The notes below the pieces were generated by a model that did no database searches, was not told the DNA's origin, and was given only the letters and a program-made list of their open reading frames with translations. A stretch of DNA of 64,000 nt from Melieria omissa (lineage: Eukaryota; Arthropoda; Insecta; Diptera; Ulidiidae), in NCBI GenBank assembly GCA_963971225.1, contig OZ020269.1:44413264-44477263 (forward strand), in the 5' to 3' direction. This document shows, one piece after another, positions 31,730-41,480 of this stretch; position 1 is the stretch's first letter, and each line of letters begins with the position of its first letter. The position numbers and the translations under genes were made by a program.

Positions 31730-32370
31730 AACTTCCATCTTTTTCCATTCCGTTATATTTTTTGTTGGTGGTCCTTGCCTGTTCAGCGACTGTAGGGAAG
31801 AGGGTGCACGGCAACCCAATGCAGGTGGCAACGCCGCGTGCATGAAATGAAAGGGCAGCATCGGCAGTAGGCACAAAGAATACGAGAGTCGACGCGTACG
31901 GAACGGCGGCAAAAATACCGGATAAAATCTGGTCGGGAATTCGAGTTCATAAAAACAGTTTTTTAAGCAAAAGGACGCTAAATGTAATTGTAATAAACCT
32001 ACAGTTAAAAGAAACTCGTGTGTTTTGCTTTCCGGGTTCACCATAACAGCGGCTGTGTTAAATTCTTCCATTTATTTTCTACCTCGACTTTGTCGCCTTT
32101 ACAGAATCCTTTCGCGATGTCCGCATTGTCCTCCATGAAATTCAACATGGCTGAACTACAAGGTTGTAACAAGCCACCGGCTGATCGTTTATCGCTTTTG
32201 TCAAAATCGTCGGTGTCAGCAGTGGTGTGGTGTTGCCGCATCGGTTGAAATGAAAATACCTGACTGAAAACAACTGATCTGCGCACTTTTCCCGTTTTTT
32301 CACTCAAATACAGCACCGTCTGGCAACAATCACTGTTGTCTGTTTTCAGTTTCACCCTCTTTCGTAGCAA
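31730..32370 (-). pseudogene. Relic of the Harbinger accessory (Myb/SANT-like) gene in the outer element
   Basis: On the minus strand LNFMEDNADIAKGF and VENKWKNLTQP, then, across the solo LTR, LNRQGPPTKNITEWKK. This aligns with LNFMADHPQLAKGY, NNLWKRLAEELNAAGPPMRD and WKK of the inner element's accessory protein. Removing the LTR and one copy of its TSD rejoins the two halves in frame, so the LTR inserted into an existing gene copy. The part after WKK is degraded. Confidence 0.75.
31791..32048. repeat. Solo LTR, 258 bp
   Basis: Starts TGTAGGGAAGAGGG and ends CACCATAACA, with AATAAAC near 32001. It is flanked by GCGAC (31786-31790) and GCGGC (32049-32053), a 5-bp duplication with one mismatch. 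It interrupts the accessory gene relic of the outer Harbinger. The 5-bp duplication and TGT...ACA ends fit BEL/Pao or gypsy; the family is not identified. Confidence 0.75.
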
Positions 32371-33069
32371 AATATCAGCTGATTTTGACAGTAGCGAACA
32401 ATCCTACCAACAAAATACATGTGGTTTTTGGTGTTGCGGGGATGCTATTACCTTGTTCTTGTGCCATGAAATTCAAGAGCATTTTGCTCTGGTCAGCAGT
32501 GCTTTCCCCTGATAGAAGTAGAATTTATTAGTTTGATTTAACACGGTGTTTAAATTATTTACTTAAGTTTTCGGTGTCTATTTTCGTGTTGCTGCTTTCC
32601 GATTTCAATTCCAGCTTTTTTTTTAGGGAATATTTTTGATAACAATTTCTGACAATCGGAATGCAGAACACCAAATTTCCGATTCAAATTCTTTCGAACT
32701 TAATCGGATTTGAGAACAGGGTTGCATCGGAACATATTTCCGATAATCGGATTGTAGAACACCGACGGTCGGAATCAAATCCATTTCCGATCCGATTCTG
32801 GAACAGGGGGGTTACTATGTAACTCGATTCGAAAGTTGAAACTGCTCGAAAGTTGAATTCGATCCGAATTTAAATTCGTACTATGTAAGATTTTCGGATC
32901 GAGTGAAAAGTGCTGCCATTAATTTCAAGTATTTTTGGCAGTACTTTCGAATGTATCAATTGAAGTTGGCAGCATCTATTAAAAATGTCAAAAATAGTAA
33001 ACATTGAAAATAAACAAATATTTAATTGTGCTACCGTTATCCAACAAAGTAATAATAATTGTGTTTAAA

Positions 33070-34314
33070 ATGGACTCGGTTGCCTTATGGATGGATAATG
33101 AAGACGAGCGAGTGGAGCGTAAATTGTTACGCGACGGTGTAAATATTATGCAGTTGACGGATGCAATGTAAGATACAATTTGTTAAATAGTTGCTGTTTC
33201 TGAAAATTTTTGCATTTGTAGGTTTGTGCGAAATTTCCGGCTCAACAAGGAAGCGTTTTGTTATGTGTTGGAGAGCATTGTTGGGGAGCTGCCAACAAGT
33301 GTACGTTCGACGGCAGTAACACCCACAATCAAGTTGGGTGCTACTCTTAAGTTTCTTGGGCAAGGTGGCTACCAACACCAAATCGGGCAAGACCGATTTG
33401 CTGGATTGGCACAACAAACCGTTTCCAATTGCATTGCAGAGGTTTGCAATGCAATTGAAAATGTGTTATGCCCAAAGCATATAAATTTTATGCTAACCGA
33501 TGAGGAGAAGCGAGCTGCAAAGCATTTTTTTTTACACGATGTCGGGAATCCCAGGGATTATTGGAGCTGTTGATGGCACTCACATCCAAATGGTGAGGCC
33601 GTCAAGAAACGAACATTTGTTTTTCAACCGAAAACTGAAACACAGCATTAATGCAATGATTGTAAGTGATACTTTGTAATATTTTGTTGTAAATATGATA
33701 TGTTTCAATCTCATATATTGCGACCGTGGTTTTTTTGCTATTTTAGATATGCGATCATAGAATGCGCATAAGAGCAGTGAATGCATGTCACGGAGGAGCA
33801 TCGCACGACTCTCACGTATGGAGCCTGTCGGACGAGCGTCAGTTTTTGAAGCAAAAATTTATGAATGGCGACAAGTCATCGTGGCTAATTGGTAAATGCA
33901 TTATTTCATATGTATTTTTGATTTATTTAAGATACATTTTACCCGTAGGAGACTCTGGGTATCCATTGGAGCCATGGATCCTAACACCGTACAGGAGCGC
34001 CAATGAGCATTCTGCGGAGAGTCGATTCAACAAACGATTTTGCAAAGCAAGAGCGATTATTGAACGGGTGTTTGGCGTTCTGAAAGGGAGATTTCGGTGT
34101 TTGTTTTTCACCGGAAAAAGTCGCACAAATTTTGAATGTTTGCTGTGCTTTACATAACATATGTGTGGAGTACAATGTCGATGAACCACCTGAAACAGCA
34201 GATAGTGAAGAGGAAGTGCAAGTGATCGCAGCCACTGCCTCCGATTCTGGAGACAACAATCAGTATCTAGCCTTAGCCCAAGATATGAGAAACAGAATAA
34301 AAAACAATTTATGA
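33070..34314 (+). CDS. PIF/Harbinger (HARBI1-like) transposase, four exons, two homopolymer frameshifts
   Basis: Cuts and pastes the element. Inferred exons: 33070-33167, 33222-33661, 33747-33891 and 33949-34314, each junction with GT...AG and correct phase. The protein starts MDSVALWMDNEDERVERKLL. The catalytic Asp residues are in GAVDGTH (about 33565) and LIGDSGYP (at the exon 3/4 join), and the Glu is in RAIIERVFGVLKGRF (about 34060). It ends near LAQDMRNRIKNNL. One extra T in the T-run at 33525-33533 and one extra T near 34105 break the frame. Allowing for these, about 349 codons remain, the usual HARBI1 length. The indels could be real or assembly errors. Confidence 0.82.
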
Positions 34315-34347
34315 ATTTAAATTTAAATAGCATTTCATGTATTTGTA

Positions 34348-35314
34348 GGGGAAAGTGGGGTAATGACGGCATAGTTTTCATTTAGCATCAAAACATATCC
34401 AAAAATTGATATTTTTGATCAAATCAGAGTTAAGAGCACAACTAGAACACATATGCTAATAAAGTGTATCGGCAGATTTCAAAAATTCTGATTTTAACTA
34501 AAAAAAATTAGAATCTATAAAAAAGTTGTGTTTTGTCATTTAGAAAAATGGTGGGGTAATGACGGCCACTCAAAAAAACCGACCAGAAATCGCACAAATA
34601 TCAACACAAATCGCTGTGAATGCTTAATAAAGGCTCCGTGAAGAAAAACAAATGGAAATTTGACATTTTTGTAATTGTAACTTCATTGATAGCTCACAAA
34701 AAGCGGAAGAGAAACGAAATTGAAACATATTGAAAAAAATGCCTCAAACTTACAATACAACGACTGGGACTTGTGAGAATGTATAGTGCAGAATAGCTAT
34801 ACCGTCTAGAACGACTGGACAAGCAGTGGATCTCTTTAAATGGCATAAAAGGCCTAAATGATGAACAAATATCATCATGGGGATTCCAAAAATACTTCTT
34901 AATGACATGGCCGTCGTTACCCCACCTCTAGTTGCCGTCATTCCCCCACTGACCTCATTTTGCGCAAGCATGCAGTACAAATAAACTATGCAAGACACAT
35001 GACAAATTTTACTTGATTTAGAAAGCTAATATCAATAGCAACATTTTAACATATTTACCTTGATTGTGTAGCTGAAAGTTTTGACGAAATAATCGATATT
35101 TTGAACACATTATAAAACTTTCGAGTAGTTACGTATCGGCACTGGTCTGGAACTACAAGTTATAATAAATCCATACACTTCAGCTTCTACTTAAAAACAA
35201 GCTTACGGAACAAGCTTTCTGTTACAGTAAACGGTTTAGACCTACGTCAACTTTAAGTACCAAAAATGGTGATGGCCGTCATTACCCCATGGCCGTCATT
35301 ACCCCACTTTCCCC
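34348..35314. mobile_element. 967-bp MITE with GGGGAAAGTGGGGTAATGAC ends
   Basis: Perfect inverted ends of about 24 bp (GGGGAAAGTGGGGTAATGAC and its inverse), flanked by TA (34346-34347 and 35315-35316). The motif TGGGGTAATGACGGC and its inverse also occur internally. No coding sequence. A much shorter relative with GGG...GGGGTAAATG ends is at 46007-46142. Confidence 0.83.
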
Positions 35315-35397
35315 TACTCAAATTTGTCTAATTTACTTTGTCTAGTGTTGTCAATTTTTTTATAATGGTTTCGGCTTGTAATATGTTACACACATCT

Positions 35398-36522
35398 TTA
35401 TTTTTCATTCCTTTTTTGTTCAATATTTAGCATCTCTTTTTTCAGTTCCAGCTTTGCAACTTTTAGTTTTTGATTTTCGATATTCCACTTCATTTTCTCC
35501 TCGAACTTTCTTTTGGCAAGCCGATATTTTTTCTCCTCTAAATCTAATTGTCTTTTTTTGTATATAACTAAGGTTTCTAAATTACTATTTATTTCACCCA
35601 ACACTGCTGTTGAGTGCTTATGGTACTCCATTTGACCATTGACCTGCTTTTCCAGCAATGTTTGCTTGCTCTGCACAGTGCGGGTGAATGGTGATCTATG
35701 GGGGGTGCGGGCAACTGACGAACAACGTGGTGGGGAAGGGGCAGACACCAAATCATCAGCCTCTGCCAGATCAATTGTGTCGCAGTTAATTGCAACGGCT
35801 CCTTCTTGCTCGGTGTCGTTGCACATTGCGGTCGTGGTAGTGTCGTTGCAGGTTGGGGGTGTTGTGGTGTTGACGCCAAATTTGCGGACCCCGCTAATTC
35901 CATCCATCGCCCCTCTCATATCTAAGAGATCGATAACCGCTTCCTCCAGCGCTGTGAATGAACACATTTTTGCTGGGCCACCACCTGTGCCCGATAAATT
36001 CATTCGGTTCTTTCGTAGTTTGCTTTTGAGGTAGGTCTTGTGATCTGCGCAAACCTAAAACATATATAAGATAAATACGACAGACGACCCTGGGTCATTG
36101 TCGTAAATTCTTTGTAAATTAGTTTTAAGGATATTTTTTGTTAACAGAAAATTTTTTTAATTTTTTAATTAAATAAAGAATCTATCTATCTATCTCTATC
36201 TATAAGATAAATAATAACATAAGATAATAAAACATATATAAGAACTATCGTTTACTTTTTTCCAACCGGCCACATCCCGCATTGGTGGCCCGGCTGCATT
36301 TAGCTCTTCAGCCAATCGCTTCCATAAATTGTTTGTTGCTTGTTTAGCGTCTGGAGCCTTTACATACCCCTTAGCTAATTGTGGGTGGTCCGCCATAAAA
36401 TTGAGCAAAATTTGAAATTGCGCTTGTTTTGTGTGTTGGCTTTTGGCTGAATTTTCCCTATTGAAAGAGTTTTATATTAATATTTATCCATTAATGTGCA
36501 TAAGTTTTATAAATACTTACAT
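35398..36522 (-). CDS. Harbinger accessory DNA-binding protein (Myb/SANT-like), intact
   Basis: In animal Harbingers this second protein brings the transposase to the nucleus and the terminal repeats. Inferred exons on the minus strand: AT at 36521-36522 completed by G at 36457 (split start codon), 36256-36457, and 35398-36054. They total 286 codons plus stop with no break. The N-terminal domain (LLNFMADHPQLAKGY, NNLWKRLAEELNAAGPP, GWKKVCADHKTYLKSKLRKN) is the tryptophan-patterned trihelix/MADF-like fold. A low-complexity Thr/Pro middle follows, then a charged coiled coil (LEEKKYRLAKRKFEEKMKWN). It is convergent with the transposase. An upstream start in exon 1 was looked for, but a TAG precedes any Met in frame. 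Confidence 0.8.
36072..36228. mobile_element. Short retroposon-like insertion with a TATC tail
   Basis: 157 bp inside an intron of the accessory gene, bounded by the 15-bp direct repeat AAAACATATATAAGA (36057-36071 and 36229-36243). It ends in a (TATC)n/TCTATC run. The long duplication and simple-repeat tail suggest a 5'-truncated LINE or SINE; the LOA-like LINE at 58220-63375 also ends in TCTATC repeats. Confidence 0.72.
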
Positions 36523-36809
36523 TTTCTTGCGTTTGCGCTCGTTGTTTTTATTTTTTGCCGTTTTTCGGTTTTTATCCGTTAGCTCTGCACCAAACGAACA
36601 AAATTGTCGACTTTCGAGCGACTTTGACAGCTAAATTCGAATTGCATGGTGCCGCACTTCCGAAAGTAGAGTTTAATATCCGATAATCGGATACGGAAAA
36701 CCGAAAGTAGGAAATATGTTTCCGAATTCGAGTTAGCTGGTGCGAAAAATCCGTTTCCGCAAAATTTAACTTTCGAATCGAGTTACATAGTAACCCCCCA
36801 GGGCTGAAT

Positions 36810-37218
36810 ATTTACAGTACTTCTGTGCTCAAACTCCTTTTGTGTGGCCGGCTTTCGGCCGGGCTGCTAAAAAATATCCCTCATAGGAGCAACTAGGACC
36901 AGAGAATCAGTTAAGTGTTCACAGTATTGCTGCGTTATAATTCTTTTTCCGTTACCGGCATTCGTTGGAATTATGTCGTCAGCCTTAAATAAAAATATAT
37001 ACAACTAATACAAAATAATTAAATTGTATAAACATATTGAATTGCTTTTAAATGTGGCTCAAACTTGAATTAAATGTACATTTATACTGAATTAAAAAAC
37101 GTCAATATAGCAATGCTGACGATATTTCTTTAGCTTTTTTTTACTATTGTGAATGTCATTTGTATGGAGTGGAAGAAGAAGTGTTAAATTGCAAGACGAT
37201 TTGTGTGGTTTTACAAAT
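36810..37218. other. Intergenic, no gene seen
   Basis: Unremarkable sequence with one small hairpin (GGCCGGCTTTCGGCCGG near 36846). No coding sequence supported. Confidence 0.4.
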
Positions 37219-37223
37219 TAATA

Positions 37224-38196
37224 GGGGTATTCTCGATGTCTTGCAAAAACCCTTGCAAGGTGCAATGATACACTGCAATCCGTGCAATGATACAAAAACA
37301 AAATACAAAGTTTGCATTTTTTGCATATCATGCTACGCAAAAACTCTTGTTTTGTGTGTGACATCGTGTTTAGGTGCACACGACACGATTGTGCGACAGC
37401 CATTTAATTTTCTTCGTATCTTTTGGTTTTATTTCAATCTTTTTATGTAATTTGCATACACCTAAGTCTGTTTTTACACGGTCTTTTTTTACACGGTTTT
37501 GATATAACACGGTTTGAAAATTGAATATTTTTAATTTTTTTACACGATTTTATTCCATTTAGCATGATTTGAAATTTTATGTACTTAAATTTTTTTTGTC
37601 AAATTTAATTTTTGCGAAGTATGTTCATATCACAAAAAAGTATTTATGAAAGAAAAAAGTCTGAAACCATCGATAGTATCGATAGTGCTATCGATAGTTT
37701 GCGAACACTAGCTTAAATATTTAAGTGAATTCCCTTTTAGCGCGTACAAGCAATTTTTACTGGTCAAAGCAAATGTGAATAGCACTAATTTAGGGGAATT
37801 CCCTTTATGTGCATACAATAAAATTTACTGGTCAGAGCAATTGAAACGTGTTAATATTTTGTGAACTGTCAATGCAATAAGACGTGTTTGGTAAAGAAAT
37901 TTTAATAGGTTTTAGAGATTAGGAACAAATCACCCATTTTTGTATACGATCAATGTCTTTTTTTACACGGCTTCTTCTGGAACCAATCTACCGTGTAAAA
38001 ACAGACTTAGGTGTATATGTATTGCTTGCAGGTGGAAATGGATCAACCGAAAACCAAATAAAAAATAAATGGACAAAGTTTGTGGTTGTTTGCGACATTT
38101 TTGCAATATGTGCGTTCTCGATGTGTAGCATTTTCCAGTCTTGTACGTTTGCATTTTTACGAATACTTCCTCCGTGCAAGACATCGAGAATACCCC
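37224..38196. mobile_element. MITE with GGGGTATTCTCGATGTCTTG ends
   Basis: Inverted ends GGGGTATTCTCGATGTCTTG and CAAGACATCGAGAATACCCC, with 5-bp direct repeats TAATA (37219-37223 and 38197-38201). Internal direct and inverted copies of GCAATGATAC- and TTTTTGCA-type motifs occur. Without the nested element it is about 416 bp. Superfamily undetermined. Confidence 0.8.
37459..38013. mobile_element. TA-flanked MITE (CACCTAAGTCTG family), copy 1
   Basis: Inverted ends CACCTAAGTCTGTTTTTACA, with TA on both sides (37457-37458 and 38014-38015). The ends are built of ACACGG/CCGTGTAAAA units. Inside are two exact TATCGATA octamers (37677-37684 and 37689-37696) plus CATCGATA. It is nearly identical to 43911-44480 in the opposite orientation. 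The superfamily is probably Tc1/mariner by its TA target, but no transposase is present. Confidence 0.85.
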
Positions 38197-38203
38197 TAAT
38201 AAC

Positions 38204-38929
38204 TTAAAAACTACACAACTCCGACGACTAAAAATCTAAAGTTCCTCGGAAGGACTCATATATGTTCGGTCGAGGGGGATAAAATGCGGCGGGGGGGTTG
38301 GGGAGGTCCTCCATATACCCCCTTGAAAGGAAAACCGTCGTTTTTTAATGCATTTTTTAATTTTACCTTCGAAGCTAGAAAAATTTGAATTACCTACCAA
38401 TAAGGTGGAGTGGCTAGGTGGTTCGACACCTACTTATTCAATGTTAGTCCCATTCTTTCAGTCGAAAGACACGACTAAATAGCCAGTTTAAACCGAATTT
38501 TATTAATGAGCTATTCATAGTTCCAGAACATTTAGGTTGTTGCTTGAACTTATTCTTTTCGAAATGGTCATTTCATACATATCTCGACTCCAGCGCTACG
38601 TATGAAGTCCTTTATTTAAATGTATTTCACTCCATGTAACCAATATATGTATATTCTGAATTTCAGTGAAATCGGAGAATTTTCGTAAATGCTGTTGTGC
38701 TATAAAACTGCTCAATTGAAAGTTGCGTAAGACCGTAATCTCTTTAAAACACATTATAGGACAATGTTTTAATTTAATCGGCCAAGTAATTTCGGGTGCA
38801 AACAAATAAAATAAGTTTATGGACCCGAATGTAGTCATTAATTTCAACTTATGTCCAGTTTTTGTTTTAAAATCTTTAAATATTTTATTTGCTATTTATT
38901 TTGTATTATACTAATTAGTGTTTTCACTA
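38204..38929. other. Intergenic, contains the partner of the 31045 repeat
   Basis: 38240-38390 repeats the TGTTCGGTCGA, GGAGGTCCTCCATATACCCCC and GAAAACCGTCG blocks of 31045-31160. The rest has no supported gene. Confidence 0.45.
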
Positions 38930-39175
38930 ATATTGCGATCAAAACGTTAGATTTTTGCTCTCATTTTTCCTATTTACAGTAAGCGGATCTTTAGCAAAGC
39001 ATTACGTAGCACCCTGTATTTCGATGAGTTAATTCCGAACGGTAAGAGCTCAAGGAATTTATTTTCAATAAAAAAAAAAAAACTTTTCAAATATCTCTAA
39101 TTGTTCGGAAGTTATGATTTTCGCAACCGGAAAAGTGAGATTGAGCCACTGTGCTTCGCAACGTGTTACAGATCA
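38930..39175 (+). repeat. Dispersed repeat, copy 1
   Basis: Shares with 48395-48640, in the same orientation, TTATTTACAGTAAGC-like, ATTACGTAGCACCCTGTA, TTCGA, ATCTCTA, GTTCRG and ATTGAGCCACTGTGC blocks. Both copies end at GAGCCACTGTGC. It is probably a transposon relic; type unknown. Confidence 0.55.
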
Positions 39176-39243
39176 AGCGTTTCATTGGAGTTTCTGTAAG
39201 AAATGATACTAGAACGCTTTGTTTCCTGACGAGGTAATGTGCA

Positions 39244-39435
39244 ATGGCTGCCAATATGCGATTGAAGACATTGATACTTTTTCTCTATGGACTACGTAGT
39301 CACCAGTTTACATATGATAAAAAACCAGCATCATTCAGACTATTGGAGATCTACGCCGACTTATGCAACAACCACACAAAATTGGATCTTTCAGATTATG
39401 TCTGGTACGAATCCGCGAACGTCACTCAAATATAG
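39244..39435 (+). other. Small open frame of 63 codons, doubtful
   Basis: Reads MAANMRLKTLILFLYG followed by a neutral stretch ending ANVTQI. No domain recognised and no regulatory context. It lies just beyond the 3' side of Chip on the opposite strand. It could be chance or a fragment of the neighbouring repeat. Confidence 0.2.
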
Positions 39436-39499
39436 TTATAAAACATGGTATTGAAAACATTGGAATTTAATCCACATTCATGTCATACGCACAACTCTT

Positions 39500-39505
39500 T
39501 TTATT
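39500..39505 (-). terminator. Possible Chip polyadenylation signal
   Basis: AATAAA on the minus strand, about 190 bp after the Chip stop codon. It is the nearest canonical hexamer noticed downstream; actual use is not shown. Confidence 0.4.
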
Positions 39506-39693
39506 TAAGTTTAAAGATTAAACACGCGCACGAGAAACCCTTTACATAAAAATCTGTAAAACTATTAAATCCTCCTATTATGGGTGTGCTTTAAGTGTAC
39601 ACAATAATACAAGAAATATGCAAACCTCCATTTCAATATATGAAAATATACATAATTTTCTTTATGATAATCGCATCCATACATCTACTTGAC

Positions 39694-41439
39694 TTATTGC
39701 GAAACTATTGGACTTTTTTTCTCAAGTTCTGATATATTTGTATTGTTTTGTGGTGCAGATCCATTTCCAGGACTGGATGGCAAAGCCCCTGTTCTGTCAA
39801 TATTCCATGGATTGGAGCCTGAAATTGGAGAATCTGCATGGCCAAAACCTGAATGATTTTCGTGTTCAACTGCATTAGAACCATCATATTGAGTGTTTTC
39901 TAATCTAGTTATAAGCCGTTCATCCTCTTCCCCAAACTCACCCCCCATTAACGTTGGCTCGCCGACAACCATTACGTCTTGAGAAGATAACGAAAAATTT
40001 GGACCAGATGGAGACCGTTTTTGATTTGTCACCGGTGGAGTAGTGGCATTTGTTACACCACCCGAGTTTGATCCTTTTCGTTTACGCCTTTTATTAGCTG
40101 GCCGTTGAGGATCTTTTTTCCCCGGAGGTGCTACCATTCGTTGCCATTTTTGGAACAATGTAGTTTTTAAACAATCTCGTGGACTAAGAGCATAAGCCTT
40201 ATGACGGGACATAAGTTCTTGCATAGGCTCAAGTATTACACATAAACGAAGGTAATTTAAAGTGGAATTTGTGATTCCTGCCCGAGTTATATTTTTGGTT
40301 ATTTGATCCAACAGCATAGGATCTGGTGGAATCGTTGTGCCTATTACAGATCGAGGAATTAGTTCTCTATGTCCTTTGATTGTCATATGCCAAGATTTTA
40401 TACGCATATAATCGTCATAAATAAACTCTAATATAAGTCGAGCGTCCGCACACACTTTTGTAAAAAAAGGTTTTCCATGTTGTGTAATAACAGTACACTG
40501 ATCACAATCCAATGTAATGGAAGTATTATGAAAAGATTCCTTTGCATGTTTCAATTGGAAGTATAGATCAGATACTCCACCTTCATATATACTACGAAAA
40601 AATCTTGGAACTAAAGTACGACCAATAGTATATCTTTTTGGGCCATCCTCTAAACAAAACAAAATTGTTAATCTTGCATCATCTTCAAAGAACTCTGTCG
40701 TGAAAGAGTCCCACCAACAATTATCGCTTTCTTCTGTACGTTGCTGCAGACGTTTGTTCAGTTCAAATACGCGGTGCTCTGTGTGACTGAAGTATGAATT
40801 ATGACGTCGAAACCCTTGTTCCATGCGATCCATTTGTTGAGAACTGCCTATCATTGGATGATTATTGGTATGATTAAATGGAGAACCAGTTTGTAAGGCG
40901 TTAAATTGACCGCCAACACCAAAAACTGTCTGAGCAGTGAAATGACCACCTTGACCACTACTAAATGGAGTTCCCGAGTTTGATGGTCTATTAAACTGCC
41001 CAATACTAGATGACGGTGAACCAAATGGTCCCCCAACTGGTCCATTGAAGGAACCTGAATTTGAAGATTGTGTGTAAGAAGCCGCAATACTTTGTTGCCC
41101 AGCAGGACCTGGAGTAGAGGAACCAGACGGAGCAGGAGATGATGTATATTGTGGAGTATTAGAGCCCGTGGCATTTTGAAAAATTATTGATTGGCTTCCT
41201 GCAGGTGATGATTGGCCAGCTTGCGGGTATTGATTTCCAGAAGAGTTGTACGAAATATTACTTTGAGGAAATCCGGTTTGATTCGAACCATCATTGCTTA
41301 TAGTGTTGGAATTATTTGAATTTGCTAAAATTGATGAAGTTTCTGCAACGTTCAAATTTTTCCAACTGCCATCGTCCAAAGTTGATTGAGAATTCATTGT
41401 AGGTAAAGTGTTTATTCCTCGACGATTCATTTGTAGCAT
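39694..41439 (-). CDS. Chi: Chip, LIM-domain-binding protein (Ldb1/NLI/CLIM)
   Basis: A nuclear adaptor that binds LIM-homeodomain and LMO proteins, dimerises, and supports long-range enhancer-promoter contact. 581 codons, close to the length of the Drosophila protein as I recall it. Residues 1-200 are Ser/Asn/Gly/Gln-rich (GSNTPQYTSSPAPSGSSTP). Residues about 205-410 are the self-association domain (FRRHNSYFSHTEHRVFELNK, WWDSFTTEFFEDDARLTI, RTLVPRFFRSIYEGGVSDLY). KRRKRK at about 450-455 is the nuclear signal. The LIM-interaction domain is at about 488-519 (DVMVVGEPTLMGGEF, DERLITRLENTQYD). The whole CDS is in one exon. ATG at 41439 is used here; the Met at codon 4 (MNRRGIN) is an alternative. 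All signs are of an intact gene. Confidence 0.96.
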   Translation of the reverse strand: MLQMNRRGINTLPTMNSQSTLDDGSWKNLNVAETSSILANSNNSNTISNDGSNQTGFPQSNISYNSSGNQYPQAGQSSPAGSQSIIFQNATGSNTPQYTSSPAPSGSSTPGPAGQQSIAASYTQSSNSGSFNGPVGGPFGSPSSSIGQFNRPSNSGTPFSSGQGGHFTAQTVFGVGGQFNALQTGSPFNHTNNHPMIGSSQQMDRMEQGFRRHNSYFSHTEHRVFELNKRLQQRTEESDNCWWDSFTTEFFEDDARLTILFCLEDGPKRYTIGRTLVPRFFRSIYEGGVSDLYFQLKHAKESFHNTSITLDCDQCTVITQHGKPFFTKVCADARLILEFIYDDYMRIKSWHMTIKGHRELIPRSVIGTTIPPDPMLLDQITKNITRAGITNSTLNYLRLCVILEPMQELMSRHKAYALSPRDCLKTTLFQKWQRMVAPPGKKDPQRPANKRRKRKGSNSGGVTNATTPPVTNQKRSPSGPNFSLSSQDVMVVGEPTLMGGEFGEEDERLITRLENTQYDGSNAVEHENHSGFGHADSPISGSNPWNIDRTGALPSSPGNGSAPQNNTNISELEKKSPIVSQ

Positions 41440-41461
41440 AATATTCTTTATTCATTTAGAA

Positions 41462-41480
41462 TCTGTAAGAAAAATTATAT
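41462..41480 (-). promoter_or_regulatory. Splice acceptor of a 5' UTR intron of Chip
   Basis: On the minus strand AATTTTTCTTACAG precedes ATTCTAAATG, 24 bases before the start codon, with AG at 41463-41464. It implies a non-coding first exon further upstream (higher coordinates). That exon was not identified. If so, the nested elements at 41593-45307 lie in, or next to, the intron. Confidence 0.6.

Larger units (their letters stand above)
32807..36798. mobile_element. Autonomous-type PIF/Harbinger DNA transposon, almost intact
   Basis: Inverted ends GGGGGTTACTATGTAACTCG and CGAGTTACATAGTAACCCCC, followed by a matching TTCGAAAGTT on both sides. CAG duplications lie at 32804-32806 and 36799-36801. 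It has two convergent genes, as in animal Harbingers: a DDE transposase (33070-34314, plus strand) and a DNA-binding accessory protein (35398-36522, minus strand). A 967-bp MITE lies between them and a short LINE-tail-like insertion lies in an accessory intron. Confidence 0.9.
31210..36806. mobile_element. Inactive PIF/Harbinger element (outer), host of a solo LTR and of an autonomous Harbinger
   Basis: Ends CAGCACTGTTTCAGAATC (left) and GATTCTGGAAC-AG-GGCTG (right, after removing the inner element) are inverted repeats. AAT flanks both sides (31207-31209 and 36807-36809), a 3-bp duplication as in PIF/Harbinger. Without insertions it is about 1.34 kb. It holds a relic of the Harbinger accessory gene but no transposase. 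The autonomous element landed in its right terminal repeat. Confidence 0.78.

Noticed and set aside
36180..36206. TCTATC microsatellite
   Set aside because: It is the tail of the short retroposon-like insertion and not an independent feature.
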